A stretch of DNA of 64,000 nucleotides, taken from an uncultured Burkholderiales bacterium. GTDB lineage: Bacteria > Pseudomonadota > Gammaproteobacteria > Burkholderiales > Burkholderiaceae_C. The notes below the pieces were generated by a model. The model made no database searches. It saw only the letters and a list, made by a program, of their open reading frames with translations, and had not been told where the DNA came from. The DNA lies in the NCBI GenBank assembly GCA_903838355.1, contig CAILYC010000063.1, positions 26,775-90,774 of the forward strand. Direction: 5' to 3'. Position 1 is the first letter of the stretch. Each line of letters starts with the position of its first letter. The position numbers and the translations under genes are program-made. This document shows positions 53,201 to 62,216 of the stretch, piece by piece.

Positions 53201-53923
53201 TTAACGGCAGTCTTCTTTTCTGTAGATTTTTGAACTTATGAAAACACCTTTCTTATCAAGTAATTTCCATTCAATGTCGTAACTTCTCAACAATTGATTT
53301 GAATCTGGATCAGTACAAAACTTATTTTTCCCAAAAACAAAAAAACTATCTATATTTTCTTTCTTAACATCAGCTTTAAGCATTGTTAAAGAATAGTTAA
53401 AAGTCATAACTACTTGAGATAAACTTTCGTGACAAATAACATTCAAAATGGAAGAAAACTTATCCAAAATGATTGGAGAAATTTTTTTAGTTTCATTCGC
53501 GGATTCTAGACAAGATTCCATTAAAGAAAAAGAAGTTACTGTCTTATTACAAGCAAATTCAGAAATTTTTCCTGCGTCACTAGTAGCCTTATCCTTTAGC
53601 CAATTTGAAAGAGTTTTATCCACACCAAAAGGTTTATTAGATGCCATATTTTCAGAATGTAATGAACTAAATAAAATCTTATGACGACCTAACTTACAGT
53701 CAAATTCGATACTATTTTTTATGGATAAAAAATTAACATTATCAACGTATTGTATCTGGTTGAAATCTTTAATTGACGTAATAATAACACGATCAGATTT
53801 TCTTATTATTGTAGAAGTATCAACATAAAGATTTGATTTTAAGTCTTGATCTAACTTTAATATTTCAGAAAAAGAATATTTGGAAAGCAAAAAAATAAAT
53901 AATAAAATAAATAATTTATACAT
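53201..53923 (-). CDS. Surface-adhesin protein E-like exported protein
   Basis: 240 residues with signal MYKLFILLFIFLLSKYSFS. Residues about 25-125 follow the adhesin-E pattern: NLYVDTSTIIRKSDRVIITSI, FLSIKNSIEFDCKLGRHKIL, then HSENMASNKPFG and a C-terminal acidic/Cys segment (EFACNK). The second half has no recognised domain. Periplasmic or surface location is expected; adhesion itself is not shown. Very AT-rich compared with the catabolic genes, consistent with the island. Confidence 0.65.
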   Translation of the reverse strand: MYKLFILLFIFLLSKYSFSEILKLDQDLKSNLYVDTSTIIRKSDRVIITSIKDFNQIQYVDNVNFLSIKNSIEFDCKLGRHKILFSSLHSENMASNKPFGVDKTLSNWLKDKATSDAGKISEFACNKTVTSFSLMESCLESANETKKISPIILDKFSSILNVICHESLSQVVMTFNYSLTMLKADVKKENIDSFFVFGKNKFCTDPDSNQLLRSYDIEWKLLDKKGVFISSKIYRKEDCR

Positions 53924-53962
53924 ATTGAAAGAAATTTTAATCGTAAAGTAAGAAGTGAAGCA

Positions 53963-54208
53963 TCAAAAAGGAATGTCGTCTTTGTCATCATCCTCATCTT
54001 TAACAAAGGGGTATGTCTTCATGTGAAACTCACGAAAGAACCTCTTAATTTTGACGAACTCCTTTTGTTCGTCAAGCCATTTTTCGTATACATCTAATCC
54101 AGCAATCGTGTACTTGTCAACATAGCTAAATGGAGGAGGAAACTTATGCTCCAGACTTTTCAAAAATTCTTTCATGTACTTAGCATTACAAACAACTGGT
54201 GATGTCAT
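53963..54208 (-). CDS. Hypothetical protein
   Basis: 81 residues, not recognised. Contains EFLKSLEHKFPPPFSYVDKY, WLDEQKEFVKIKRFFREFH and a very acidic tail (KDEDDDKDDIPF). AAAGAAAG precedes the ATG. Island gene of unknown role, probably cytoplasmic. Confidence 0.5.
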   Translation of the reverse strand: MTSPVVCNAKYMKEFLKSLEHKFPPPFSYVDKYTIAGLDVYEKWLDEQKEFVKIKRFFREFHMKTYPFVKDEDDDKDDIPF

Positions 54209-54234
54209 AAGTGACTTTCTTTGAAAAATTAAGA

Positions 54235-54765
54235 CTATGAAGCAGTAAAAATTCTATCAACTTGACGTTCAATATTCTTAGTTTTATGACTTACTTGAGA
54301 AACTAAGACATATGAAATCTTCTTCTCTTCCAGATCATAAAATACATTTTTGCTACCGATAGGAAATCCTGTAAGTGCTTGATTTTTAGCTCTTGAGTAA
54401 ACTTTCCATCCATAAATATCCCTACACTTTTCAGCATCATCATTGATAACCTCATAGTAAGTACCATTCTCAATAATGACTAAATGATTAGGAGCCTTGC
54501 TCTTTATATCTCTGTAAATATCTTCAAAAGTGTCATTAAAATAAATTCTTAACTTTATTAAATCATTGAATTTACTTCTTCCTATTTCACTATCATAATT
54601 AACAATCAAAGGCTCTACATGATTCAAATGAAGCGTCTTTAATCCAACTTTTTCAAATACAGCACTAACTGACTCACTTGTTGAATCAGAAACAACTCTT
54701 CCAACACCCCAATCAACTTTTGGGTTTTTGATAAATGTATCTTTAACATATTTTTTATTAGTCAA
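54235..54765 (-). CDS. DUF3553-like domain protein
   Basis: About 176 residues. The N-terminal part KDTFIKNPKVDWGVGRVVSD then SVSAVFEKVGLKTLHLN resembles DUF3553, the small beta module found at the end of some UvrD-like proteins. The rest is not recognised. No ATG suits the domain; a TTG at 54765 with GGAAA upstream fits its expected start, while the frame is open to 54822. Start therefore uncertain. Function unknown. Confidence 0.5.
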   Translation of the reverse strand: MTNKKYVKDTFIKNPKVDWGVGRVVSDSTSESVSAVFEKVGLKTLHLNHVEPLIVNYDSEIGRSKFNDLIKLRIYFNDTFEDIYRDIKSKAPNHLVIIENGTYYEVINDDAEKCRDIYGWKVYSRAKNQALTGFPIGSKNVFYDLEEKKISYVLVSQVSHKTKNIERQVDRIFTAS

Positions 54766-54896
54766 AGCAATTTCCAAATTAAGCAAACTTAACGCTAAAC
54801 AAGTGCTGCTGGAAGTCAACAATCACTCACATTATATCTTCAACATTTCCCAATTCTCTCTCAACTTCATACTGCATTAAAGAATTAATAACTCTG

Positions 54897-55151
54897 TTAT
54901 CTTGAAGGCGCATACATAGTAGCGCATGCTGTAATTTCATTGTCTTTACTACGTACAAGCGCATTACTGCTTTCAATGTTGTAGCTACATACACCAGCCG
55001 CTTGATTAGGCTTGTGGAAACAAATAGCAGAATGTGCTACTTCAAACTTAGCCTCAGCACGCTGTACACAAGCCTCAAAGTTTGCCTTGTTCTCAGCTTG
55101 ATTAGAACAAGCAGAAATCACAAATAATAAAATTATTAATATTTTTTTCAA
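54897..55151 (-). CDS. Small lipoprotein
   Basis: 84 residues. MKKILIILLFVISACSNQ is a lipoprotein signal with lipobox ISAC, so the mature protein starts at Cys15 and should be membrane anchored. Four further cysteines are seen (EACVQRA, AICFH, GVCSYN, TACATM), which may form two disulfides. Not recognised beyond that. Lies 22 bp downstream of the MORN/AAA gene. Confidence 0.6.
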   Translation of the reverse strand: MKKILIILLFVISACSNQAENKANFEACVQRAEAKFEVAHSAICFHKPNQAAGVCSYNIESSNALVRSKDNEITACATMYAPSR

Positions 55152-55173
55152 TTTATTCTCCTATTAACATTTA

Positions 55174-57537
55174 TTAATTTTCAATAGCCAAGTTAAAGTC
55201 CGCCAATGTAAGCTGAATCAAGTCAGTTTTAGAAGGCTTGCTAGCTGAAGACATTAAACGAGTTGCTTGTAACTGAAGTACTTTCTCAAATATGTTTCGA
55301 ATGTATCTAGCATTACCAAAACTTTCTCCAAAACTTTGAATATCTCTCTCAAAATATGGTAACAAAAATTCCTTAACATCAGCATCAATTTCGTAACTAT
55401 TTTCTTTAGCAAACATCTTCAAAATAAGCCAAAGTTCATCAGTTGAATAATTAGAGAAGTCAATTCGATTATTAAAACGCGATGCTAGTCCAGGATTGGA
55501 AGCAATAAAAGTATCCATCTTACCTTTATAACCAGCAACAATAACAACAATTCTGTCTCTATTGTCTTCCATTAACTTAAGCAAAGTATCAATTGCTTCT
55601 TGTCCAAAATCAGTAAAGGAACCACCATCCTTAACTAATGCGTAAGCCTCATCAATAAAAAGAACTCCATCAAGTGCTGATTCAAAAACTTCTTTAGTTT
55701 TAATTGCCGTATGCCCAATGTATCCAGCAACTAAACCACCTCTATCAACCTCAACAACTTTATCAGTTTTAAGAATTCCTAAGCGGTAATACATACCCGC
55801 AACAATTCTGGCAAATATAGTCTTACCAGTACCGGGATTTCCAGAAAAAACTAAGTGTCGTGATTGTGAGTTACTATTTTTTAACCCTGCGTCATTACGT
55901 AATTTTTGTACTTCAATAAATTTAGCTTGTTGTCTAATTTCTTTTTTCACATTGCCCAAACCAATAAGTTTACTAAATTGACTTTCTATAAAAAAAGTGA
56001 CATCACTATCGCTTGAAAAATCTTTATCTTTGGTATTATCAATACTTAATTTTTCTAAAGTTACACCATTAATATCTTTATTTCTAGCTTCAATTATTAA
56101 TTCGTTATTCCATTTTCCTTCAATTAAGACTCCATCCTTGGTTGTAAAAATACCATTTCCATAAACTTTACCGCTCCTCCAAACTCCAGTAAATTTAGAG
56201 CCTTCTGCATACGTTAGAGTACCCTTACCACAACGTATCCCATTCTTATATTTCCCATCGAAAATAGCACCGTTATTCCATTTATATAACCCACGTCCAT
56301 TTAATTGGTTATCCCGCCAATAGCCAACATGACTATCTCCTCCAACAAAATGTGTTTTTCCTCTACCACTTCTTATTCCTTTAACAAAGAAACCTTCATA
56401 AGTCTCACCCGAAGGCTTCGTAAGTTTACCTTTACCGTATATTAATCCACAATAAAATTCACCTTTGTATGTAGTTCCATCAGTCCAATAATATGTACCT
56501 TTACCGTGAAATAAATCATTTTGCCAATCACCAATGTACATAAATCCTAAATATTTTTTCTTGTAAGTATTGATAAAATCAACAACTGGACTAAGTGAAA
56601 TTTCATTATCTAAGTACGCTTTTTCAACTTCTGATTTATTCTTTTCATAAGCTACTATATCAAGCCTCTCGTCCCACTTTTTGTTTGGATAAAGAAGATA
56701 CTTAAGCGAATCAATACTAACCAAAACGTCAAGTGGCGTAATAAGTCCACTGCTTAACGTTGACTCAAAAATTAGTTTATTATTAACGTACTGTGAAAAT
56801 TCATTATTTTTCCAAAAGCAATGTTTTACGTTCAGAAAATTAATCTTCTCGTCTATCAGTTTTGAGTTTTGAATTATTGCATTTTCAGCTTTAACTTTAT
56901 CTTCGTGAGTACCAGCTGTTAATAAAATACTATTCCATTTGTAGTTGTAATCATTAAGATTTGTCAACTCATCCCAAACGTTAAGACACTCAGATGTTAA
57001 AGATAACTTATCTTCATTGCTTGACTCTTGAAGAAGAATTAAAGTGCCTTCACCGCTTCTCTTAGATTCTTTAATGCCACCTCTATAAACACTTCCGTCA
57101 GCGTAATCAATCAAATCCTTCAAACTTTTTACACTTGAAGTCGCCTTGCTGACCAATACAAAAGGCATGACGCCAGTTCTGGATATTGGCGTAAAGTCTT
57201 TCACCGGATCGTAGCGAAGGTTCTTAAAAAGCCAAGGATTGGCTGAATGCGAAGTTGCGGTAGTGATTAAAAGTGTATATCCATCAGCTGGCGCTTTGGC
57301 AACGTACTCGACGCCAATTAAGGCATTCGCACCAGCCTTGTTGTCGACAACAACTGGTTGTTTTAATTTCTCACTCAATCGCTGCGCAATCACTCTCGCA
57401 ATGGCATCGGTGCCACTTCCAGCAGCAAACGGCACAATCACGGTGATTGCTTTGTCCGGATAATTTTGTGCACTTGCGGAGTGAAAACAAATAAATAAAA
57501 GCAAAAGACGGTATAGAAAAGAATACGATTTCATCAT
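55174..57537 (-). CDS. Chimeric ORF: Bug N-terminus, MORN repeats, CbbX-like AAA+ ATPase
   Basis: 787 codons in one frame. Residues 1 to about 144 are a normal Bug start: signal ...CFHSASAQNYPDKAITVIVPFAAGSGTD, DNKAGANALIG, PADGYTLLIT, SVKSLKDLIDYA. There the sequence switches to DGSVYRGGIKESKRSGEGTL, a MORN repeat. About seven more MORN repeats follow at 345-510 (GKGTYYWTDGTTYKGEF, GKGKLTKPSGETYEGFF and others). From about 535 comes a CbbX/SpoVK-type AAA+ domain with Walker A GNPGTGKT, Walker B GVLFIDEAYAL and SNPGLASRFNNRIDF. Base composition changes at the junction. An exported AAA+ is implausible, so this is probably a deletion junction; the native ATPase start is lost or internal. Confidence 0.7.
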   Translation of the reverse strand: MMKSYSFLYRLLLLFICFHSASAQNYPDKAITVIVPFAAGSGTDAIARVIAQRLSEKLKQPVVVDNKAGANALIGVEYVAKAPADGYTLLITTATSHSANPWLFKNLRYDPVKDFTPISRTGVMPFVLVSKATSSVKSLKDLIDYADGSVYRGGIKESKRSGEGTLILLQESSNEDKLSLTSECLNVWDELTNLNDYNYKWNSILLTAGTHEDKVKAENAIIQNSKLIDEKINFLNVKHCFWKNNEFSQYVNNKLIFESTLSSGLITPLDVLVSIDSLKYLLYPNKKWDERLDIVAYEKNKSEVEKAYLDNEISLSPVVDFINTYKKKYLGFMYIGDWQNDLFHGKGTYYWTDGTTYKGEFYCGLIYGKGKLTKPSGETYEGFFVKGIRSGRGKTHFVGGDSHVGYWRDNQLNGRGLYKWNNGAIFDGKYKNGIRCGKGTLTYAEGSKFTGVWRSGKVYGNGIFTTKDGVLIEGKWNNELIIEARNKDINGVTLEKLSIDNTKDKDFSSDSDVTFFIESQFSKLIGLGNVKKEIRQQAKFIEVQKLRNDAGLKNSNSQSRHLVFSGNPGTGKTIFARIVAGMYYRLGILKTDKVVEVDRGGLVAGYIGHTAIKTKEVFESALDGVLFIDEAYALVKDGGSFTDFGQEAIDTLLKLMEDNRDRIVVIVAGYKGKMDTFIASNPGLASRFNNRIDFSNYSTDELWLILKMFAKENSYEIDADVKEFLLPYFERDIQSFGESFGNARYIRNIFEKVLQLQATRLMSSASKPSKTDLIQLTLADFNLAIEN
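57105..57537 (-). pseudogene. 5' fragment of a Bug/TctC gene
   Basis: The first 144 codons of a canonical Bug gene, ending inside the KDLIDYA(KKNPG) segment. The remaining half, including HVPYKG, is absent from this locus. It is the downstream end of the 57.5-63.9 kb operon, eight bases after the PrpD gene, so a Bug gene belonged to the operon before truncation. Confidence 0.8.
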
Positions 57538-57545
57538 TCAGCCCT

Positions 57546-58899
57546 TTAAGTTACCAAGCAACCATCAAAAAGTTTCCTGCTAGATTGCATCAAATCCATG
57601 TGCTGTAAATGATTTAATATATTGATAGCTTGTGAACTAGAAACGGTTTGAGTTGCAAGTTTAAGAAATTTTTGGTTCAAGTCACCATCGGAAATTGGAA
57701 AGTCAGGATGACCATTGGGTAAGTCCAAGTACTCTTCAATTGTTTGTTTATTTTTCAAAAAAATTTTTATTCGACAAGGCATACGATTTGGGAAAAGGCT
57801 TGTTAATTCGGTATCTTCTTTGACCTCTACACGTGAACACAAGTCCTTGATCAAAGGATCATTGAATCGCTCGGACGTAAACAAAGCTTCGCCAAAGTCA
57901 CCATCCAACAAGACACCTGACACAATCCAAGGCAAACTGTGATCTGCCGTTTCACGATTGCTCGGCTGCCATTTAGAAGGATCGCTTGCCACTTCATTCC
58001 ATGCAAACCAATATGTTGATATGCATATTTTCTCAATTTGTGCGGGATCAACTTTTGAGTGTAACTTGATCGCAATAGAGATCGCGGTTTGTGAGTGATA
58101 GTCACAAAGGTAACTTTTCATGTGCGCCTGAAATATTTTTGGTTGATCTTTTTCAAAATTTAGATCAAACATAGAGCTCAACTGAAAAAGTCCTCGTTCC
58201 CCAGAAAAGGGCAACTCTGGTGCGGTCAATCCCTCTTTGGCCATGATCGCGGCAAAAACCCCATTTCTAGCTGCATTGGCTGATGCACCCGCCTTCCACA
58301 TAGAAAGCCGCCCTGTTCTAGCAACACCCAAACTGATATTGGGCACAACGGACAAAGACACAGCATGCGCAAAGGACTCACGACTCAAACCCAGCAAAAA
58401 AGAGGCCCCCACAGCCGTTGAAACCGTTACATAAAAAGCGTTATCAATTCCCTTATCTCTTAAATTGGAAGATTTAAACAGTGCGTGGTAGACATCATAG
58501 GCCAATGAAGCCGCTTTAAACAGCGTGTTCATATCGGCGTCAATATCTTGTGCCACGGCGATCAATCCCGCCCAACAATCACTTGGATGCCCTCCCCCCC
58601 CCTGGGTACGTGTCCGCACCATCAAAATAGCGAATACCGAGTGCATTGGTAAAGGCAGCCATGTCAAGCGACGCGTTCAAAGTTGCACCTAAAACGTTGG
58701 GAAACAATCCCTCAGCCTTGGTCTCAAAGCGTGTCGCAAGTTTTCTTGAAATAACGGTTGATGGCTCATTGAAAGCAGCCAGCCCACAAGCCATCACATC
58801 AATAAGCCTTCTTCGGCATTCATGGAGCACATCTTGGGGCAAGTCACCTTCGTAAAAAAGATCACTGTAATCCAGAATTGATGAAACCAATTTATCCAT
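57546..58899 (-). pseudogene. MmgE/PrpD family gene with one frameshift
   Basis: 2-Methylcitrate-dehydratase-like family. The N-terminal part (from MDKLVSSILDYSDLFYEGDL to ADTYPGGG) and the C-terminal part (GGGGHPSDCWAGLIAVAQD to the end) are in different frames. The break is a run of nine G on the coding strand (58594-58602); eight would restore PGGGGHPSD and a 450-residue protein, exactly the family length. It may be a real mutation, a slippage-prone switch or a sequencing error. Member of the 57.5-63.9 kb operon. Confidence 0.85.
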
Positions 58900-58902
58900 T
58901 TT

Positions 58903-59118
58903 TCAACGCATATTTTTAATCGGACCCAACAAATGCCGCAGCGCATTGTGATCGATGGTATACATAAGTTCCAACAACTCACCCAATTCGCCCTTAGGAA
59001 ACCCTTCCCTTGCAAACCAAGCCAAGTAATGCCCCGGCAGTTCAGCCAAAGAGCGACCAGCGTATTTACCAAAAGGCATTTTCCAAGTCACCAACTTTTC
59101 CAAGGACTCAGGACTCAA
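58903..59118 (-). CDS. DUF3820 family protein, TTG start
   Basis: 71 residues: WKMPFGKYAGRSLAELPGHYLAWFAREG, FPKGELGELLELMYTIDHNAL. This is the DUF3820 pattern (sometimes called quorum-regulated virulence factor, without clear proof). TTG is the likely start because AAAGGTGA lies four bases before it. Placed between a Bug and a PrpD gene in a catabolic operon, an unusual setting. Confidence 0.8.
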   Translation of the reverse strand: MSPESLEKLVTWKMPFGKYAGRSLAELPGHYLAWFAREGFPKGELGELLELMYTIDHNALRHLLGPIKNMR

Positions 59119-59152
59119 TCGTTCACCTTTGACTCATATTAAAACAAGCCGC

Positions 59153-60142
59153 TTATTCAGCCTTTGCGCCAGAATGCTCAATGACATGCTGCCATTTCAA
59201 AGACTCAGACCTGATCAGTTGAAGCATCTCTTCACTGGTATTGCCTTGAGGAATTAAGCCTAACGTCGTTAATTGAGACCTCACCTCTGGCATTTTTAAA
59301 ACCTGATTAACCTCTTTATTGAGTCGATCAATCGTACTCTTAGCGGTGCCTGTACGCACACTGATGTAGGTCACAGGAGAGCCCTCAAAACCGGGTAATT
59401 CTTCTGAGATAGCGGGCACGCCTGGCAAAACACTTAATCGCTTAGAGGTCGCAACGCCCAACACCTTCAAAGAACCCGCTTCTATGCTTGAGCGATATGC
59501 ACCCAAAGAGTCAATGGCCATGGAAACGTTGCCACCTATGATGTCTTGCAGAGCCAAGCCGCTTCCACGATACGGGACATGGAAAATTTCAATGCCTGCG
59601 CGTGATTTGAAAAGTTCACCGGCCAAATGACTCGAGGAACCAATACCAGAACTTGCAAAACTTATTTTCCCCGGATTACTTTTTGCATAAGCGATCAATT
59701 CCTTGATGTTGTTCACAGGCAAGTTTTTGTTTACAACCAAAACACTTGCACCAAAGACAACCTGGCTAACGGGTGTTAAATCGGTCACGGGGTTGTAGGG
59801 TAATTTATCCATCAAATAAGGATTGGTCATTTGAGGGCCAGGTGTTGTATACAAAAGTATGTACCCGTCTGCAGGAGATTTCGCAACATAGTCTGCAGCC
59901 AGCGTACCACCGCCTCCTGGCTTGTTTTCAATCACCAGGGGCTGTCCCAACAATTGAGACAAGGGCTGCGAAATTGTTCTGGCAACAATGTCTGCACCTC
60001 CACCAGGTGCAAACGGGACCACCAATTTAATTGGCTTGTTGGGATACGTCTGCGCAAAAAGCGAGGGCAAGCCAACACCGATAAATGCAAAGAAAACGGC
60101 GCAAAAGAAAATTGTTTTACTTGTTCGAATTCGATTTTTCAT
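59153..60142 (-). CDS. Bug/TctC family solute-binding protein
   Basis: Bug-family protein of 329 residues from the ATG at 60142 (an ATG four codons earlier also exists). Signal MKNRIRTSKTIFFCAVFFAFIG...LFAQ; marks TYPNKPIKLVVPFAPGGGAD, ENKPGGGGTLAADYVA, PADGYILLYT (Ile for Thr), HVPYRGSGLALQDIIGGNVSMAI. The NVSMAI stretch replaces QVDxMF. Follows the thioesterase gene in the minus-strand operon. Confidence 0.9.
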   Translation of the reverse strand: MKNRIRTSKTIFFCAVFFAFIGVGLPSLFAQTYPNKPIKLVVPFAPGGGADIVARTISQPLSQLLGQPLVIENKPGGGGTLAADYVAKSPADGYILLYTTPGPQMTNPYLMDKLPYNPVTDLTPVSQVVFGASVLVVNKNLPVNNIKELIAYAKSNPGKISFASSGIGSSSHLAGELFKSRAGIEIFHVPYRGSGLALQDIIGGNVSMAIDSLGAYRSSIEAGSLKVLGVATSKRLSVLPGVPAISEELPGFEGSPVTYISVRTGTAKSTIDRLNKEVNQVLKMPEVRSQLTTLGLIPQGNTSEEMLQLIRSESLKWQHVIEHSGAKAE

Positions 60143-60158
60143 GAAGCAATCCATTGAC

Positions 60159-60575
60159 TTAGTTTTGAACAGTTGGCTTGGCGCTTAGCCTTGCACTGAA
60201 GACACCTTGCGCGGAAGCAATGATGCTTCCGCTTGAGTCGGTGATGTCGCCTTCACAAAATGCACTGCTCTTGGTAAAGCGAATCAATCGCCCGTTGGCT
60301 TTTAGCATCCCGTTACCTGGCGCAATGAAATTGACATTTAAATTAATCGTCCCACCCGGCACACGGTCTTGCCCCATGCTTCTCCAAGCCAGTCCCATGA
60401 CTTGATCCAACAAGGTTGAAATTACTCCGCCATGCGCCATCCCTAGACGGTTGCTTAATCGCTTAACGATCTCTAGTTCAATGCAGGCACGTCCGTCTTG
60501 CCAGTCAATTAATTTAACGCCAAGATCTTCAATGAACTGCGAGCCAGCGAGCGGATTGTTTGAATCAGAAGTCAT
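60159..60575 (-). CDS. PaaI-like hotdog thioesterase
   Basis: 138 residues, hotdog fold acyl-CoA thioesterase of the PaaI/YigI-like group: NRLGMAHGGVISTLLDQVMGLA is the catalytic helix region, then GGTINLNVNFIAPG, the KSSAFCEGDITDSSG segment and IASAQGVFS. Likely hydrolyses an acyl- or aryl-CoA. Neighbour of an acyl-CoA synthetase, so the pair could control one CoA pool (inference). Confidence 0.87.
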   Translation of the reverse strand: MTSDSNNPLAGSQFIEDLGVKLIDWQDGRACIELEIVKRLSNRLGMAHGGVISTLLDQVMGLAWRSMGQDRVPGGTINLNVNFIAPGNGMLKANGRLIRFTKSSAFCEGDITDSSGSIIASAQGVFSARLSAKPTVQN

Positions 60576-60593
60576 GGTTAAATTTAATAATTT

Positions 60594-62216
60594 CTAGTGT
60601 TTAAAATTAAAACGCGTCAAGGCATCTTCTTTTAATTTATTTTTTTGAACTTTGCCACTGGCGGTCATCCCTAATTTTTCAAAGTTTTCAACCACAGCAA
60701 AATATTTCGGAATTTTAAAATTAGCAATTCTTGATTTAAGCCACATGCTTAACTCATCTTGCGATAATGTTTGATGGTTTTTTAATGTGACATAGGCTGC
60801 ACACACCTCTCCATATTTTTCATCAGGCAAACCAATGACTTGTGCGATTGCAATCAAGGGGTGAGACAGCAAAATCTCCTCAACCTCTGCCGGTGCTACA
60901 TTTTCTCCACCCACTCGAAATACGTCTTTCAACCGACCAACAAATCTTAAATGTCCTTGCTCGGTTAAAAAGCCCAAATCGCCTGTGTGCAACCAACCCT
61001 CGGCATCAATTGTTTGAGCTGTGAGCTCTGCCTTGCCGTAATAACCCTTCATCACACTCCAGCCACGCACACAAATCTCACCCTGCACATTTGGCTCTAA
61101 GGCACTCAATTTGTCAGTGCCAATGATTTTGACCTCAATACCAGGAAGCGGTTTTGCCAAGCCATCAATGCGTCCTTGAACATCATCACGAAAATCGCTT
61201 TTGACAACATTTGGCGAGGCCTCAGATAAACCATACGACCAGCAAATGGTCTTGATGCCCAAATCATTGACAATTTTTTGCATGGTTTGTGGACCAGCTG
61301 CAGCCCAGCCACCACGAAGAACCAATTTTGAAGGATCAAACTTTGGATGATTCATGAGCAACTGAAAAATGGTGTCGTTCCCAGAGATGAACGTGCATTT
61401 TTCTAAGGCCAACATTTCAAGCGCGGCGCCAGGCTCAAAGGTCGGCAAGGTCACCAAACAGGCTTGCATCTCCAAACAAGCCAAAAGCGAAAGCGTGGAG
61501 CCAGCGACATGAAAGAAAGGTCGACAATTGAAGTAGCGGTCCGAATGGGTTAATCCAATTCGATGGGAGACTGCATTTGCATTGTGAAGCATATTTTCAT
61601 GCGTTAGCATCACACCTTTTGGATATGCAGTGGTGCCGGAGGTAAATTGAATCAATAAAACATCATCGGCTTGGACGTCTTCAATGCGTGTGGACAAATC
61701 AAGGTCAGAGATGTGCTGCGCCCTGGCCAAAAATTCAGCGATGCCAAGACAGCCCTTGGGTGCAACACCACCAAGGACCACAACCTCGTCCAACAATGGC
61801 AGATCAACGCCGGGCAATTGATGATCAATTTGAGGCTCAGCATCTCTTAGCAAACTCAAAAAATCAATGCCTAAAAACGAATCCATTGTGAAAAAAATCT
61901 TCACATCTGCTTGCTTTAAACAGTACTGCAATTCTGACGATTTGAAACGTGTGTTCACAGGCACTGTGATTGCACCGATCAAGGCACAGCCAAAAAACAC
62001 ATCCACCCAGTTCTCATCGTTTGCACACATGAGTCCTATCAGGTCCCCTTTTGCAACACCTGAGTGAATCAAAGCCTTGGCAACGAGTTGTGCATTTTCT
62101 TGCACCTGCGCCCAGGTCCTTTGCACCGTAGGGGTAATGAGCGCTGGCTCGTGCCCACTTAGATCTACGCAAGACTGCAAAGCCCTTGCCAAACAATGCT
62201 TGTTCCAGTCCATCAT
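60594..62216 (-). CDS. AMP-forming acyl/aryl-CoA synthetase
   Basis: Adenylate-forming ligase of 540 residues activating a carboxylic acid with ATP and CoA. Motifs: LIQFTSGTTAYPKGVMLTH (P-loop, near 190), YGLSEASPNV, GWLHTGDLGFL, RLKDVFRVGGENVAPAEVEEIL, and the catalytic Lys in GKVQKNKLK. Acid specificity (fatty, aromatic or crotonobetaine-like) is not evident. Its ATG directly follows the stop codon of the upstream Bug gene, so translation is probably coupled. Confidence 0.9.
   Translation of the reverse strand: MMDWNKHCLARALQSCVDLSGHEPALITPTVQRTWAQVQENAQLVAKALIHSGVAKGDLIGLMCANDENWVDVFFGCALIGAITVPVNTRFKSSELQYCLKQADVKIFFTMDSFLGIDFLSLLRDAEPQIDHQLPGVDLPLLDEVVVLGGVAPKGCLGIAEFLARAQHISDLDLSTRIEDVQADDVLLIQFTSGTTAYPKGVMLTHENMLHNANAVSHRIGLTHSDRYFNCRPFFHVAGSTLSLLACLEMQACLVTLPTFEPGAALEMLALEKCTFISGNDTIFQLLMNHPKFDPSKLVLRGGWAAAGPQTMQKIVNDLGIKTICWSYGLSEASPNVVKSDFRDDVQGRIDGLAKPLPGIEVKIIGTDKLSALEPNVQGEICVRGWSVMKGYYGKAELTAQTIDAEGWLHTGDLGFLTEQGHLRFVGRLKDVFRVGGENVAPAEVEEILLSHPLIAIAQVIGLPDEKYGEVCAAYVTLKNHQTLSQDELSMWLKSRIANFKIPKYFAVVENFEKLGMTASGKVQKNKLKEDALTRFNFKH

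Noticed and set aside
55174..57100. A CbbX Rubisco activase
   Set aside because: The AAA+ domain is of that broad family, but MORN repeats are present and no Rubisco or Calvin-cycle gene is near.
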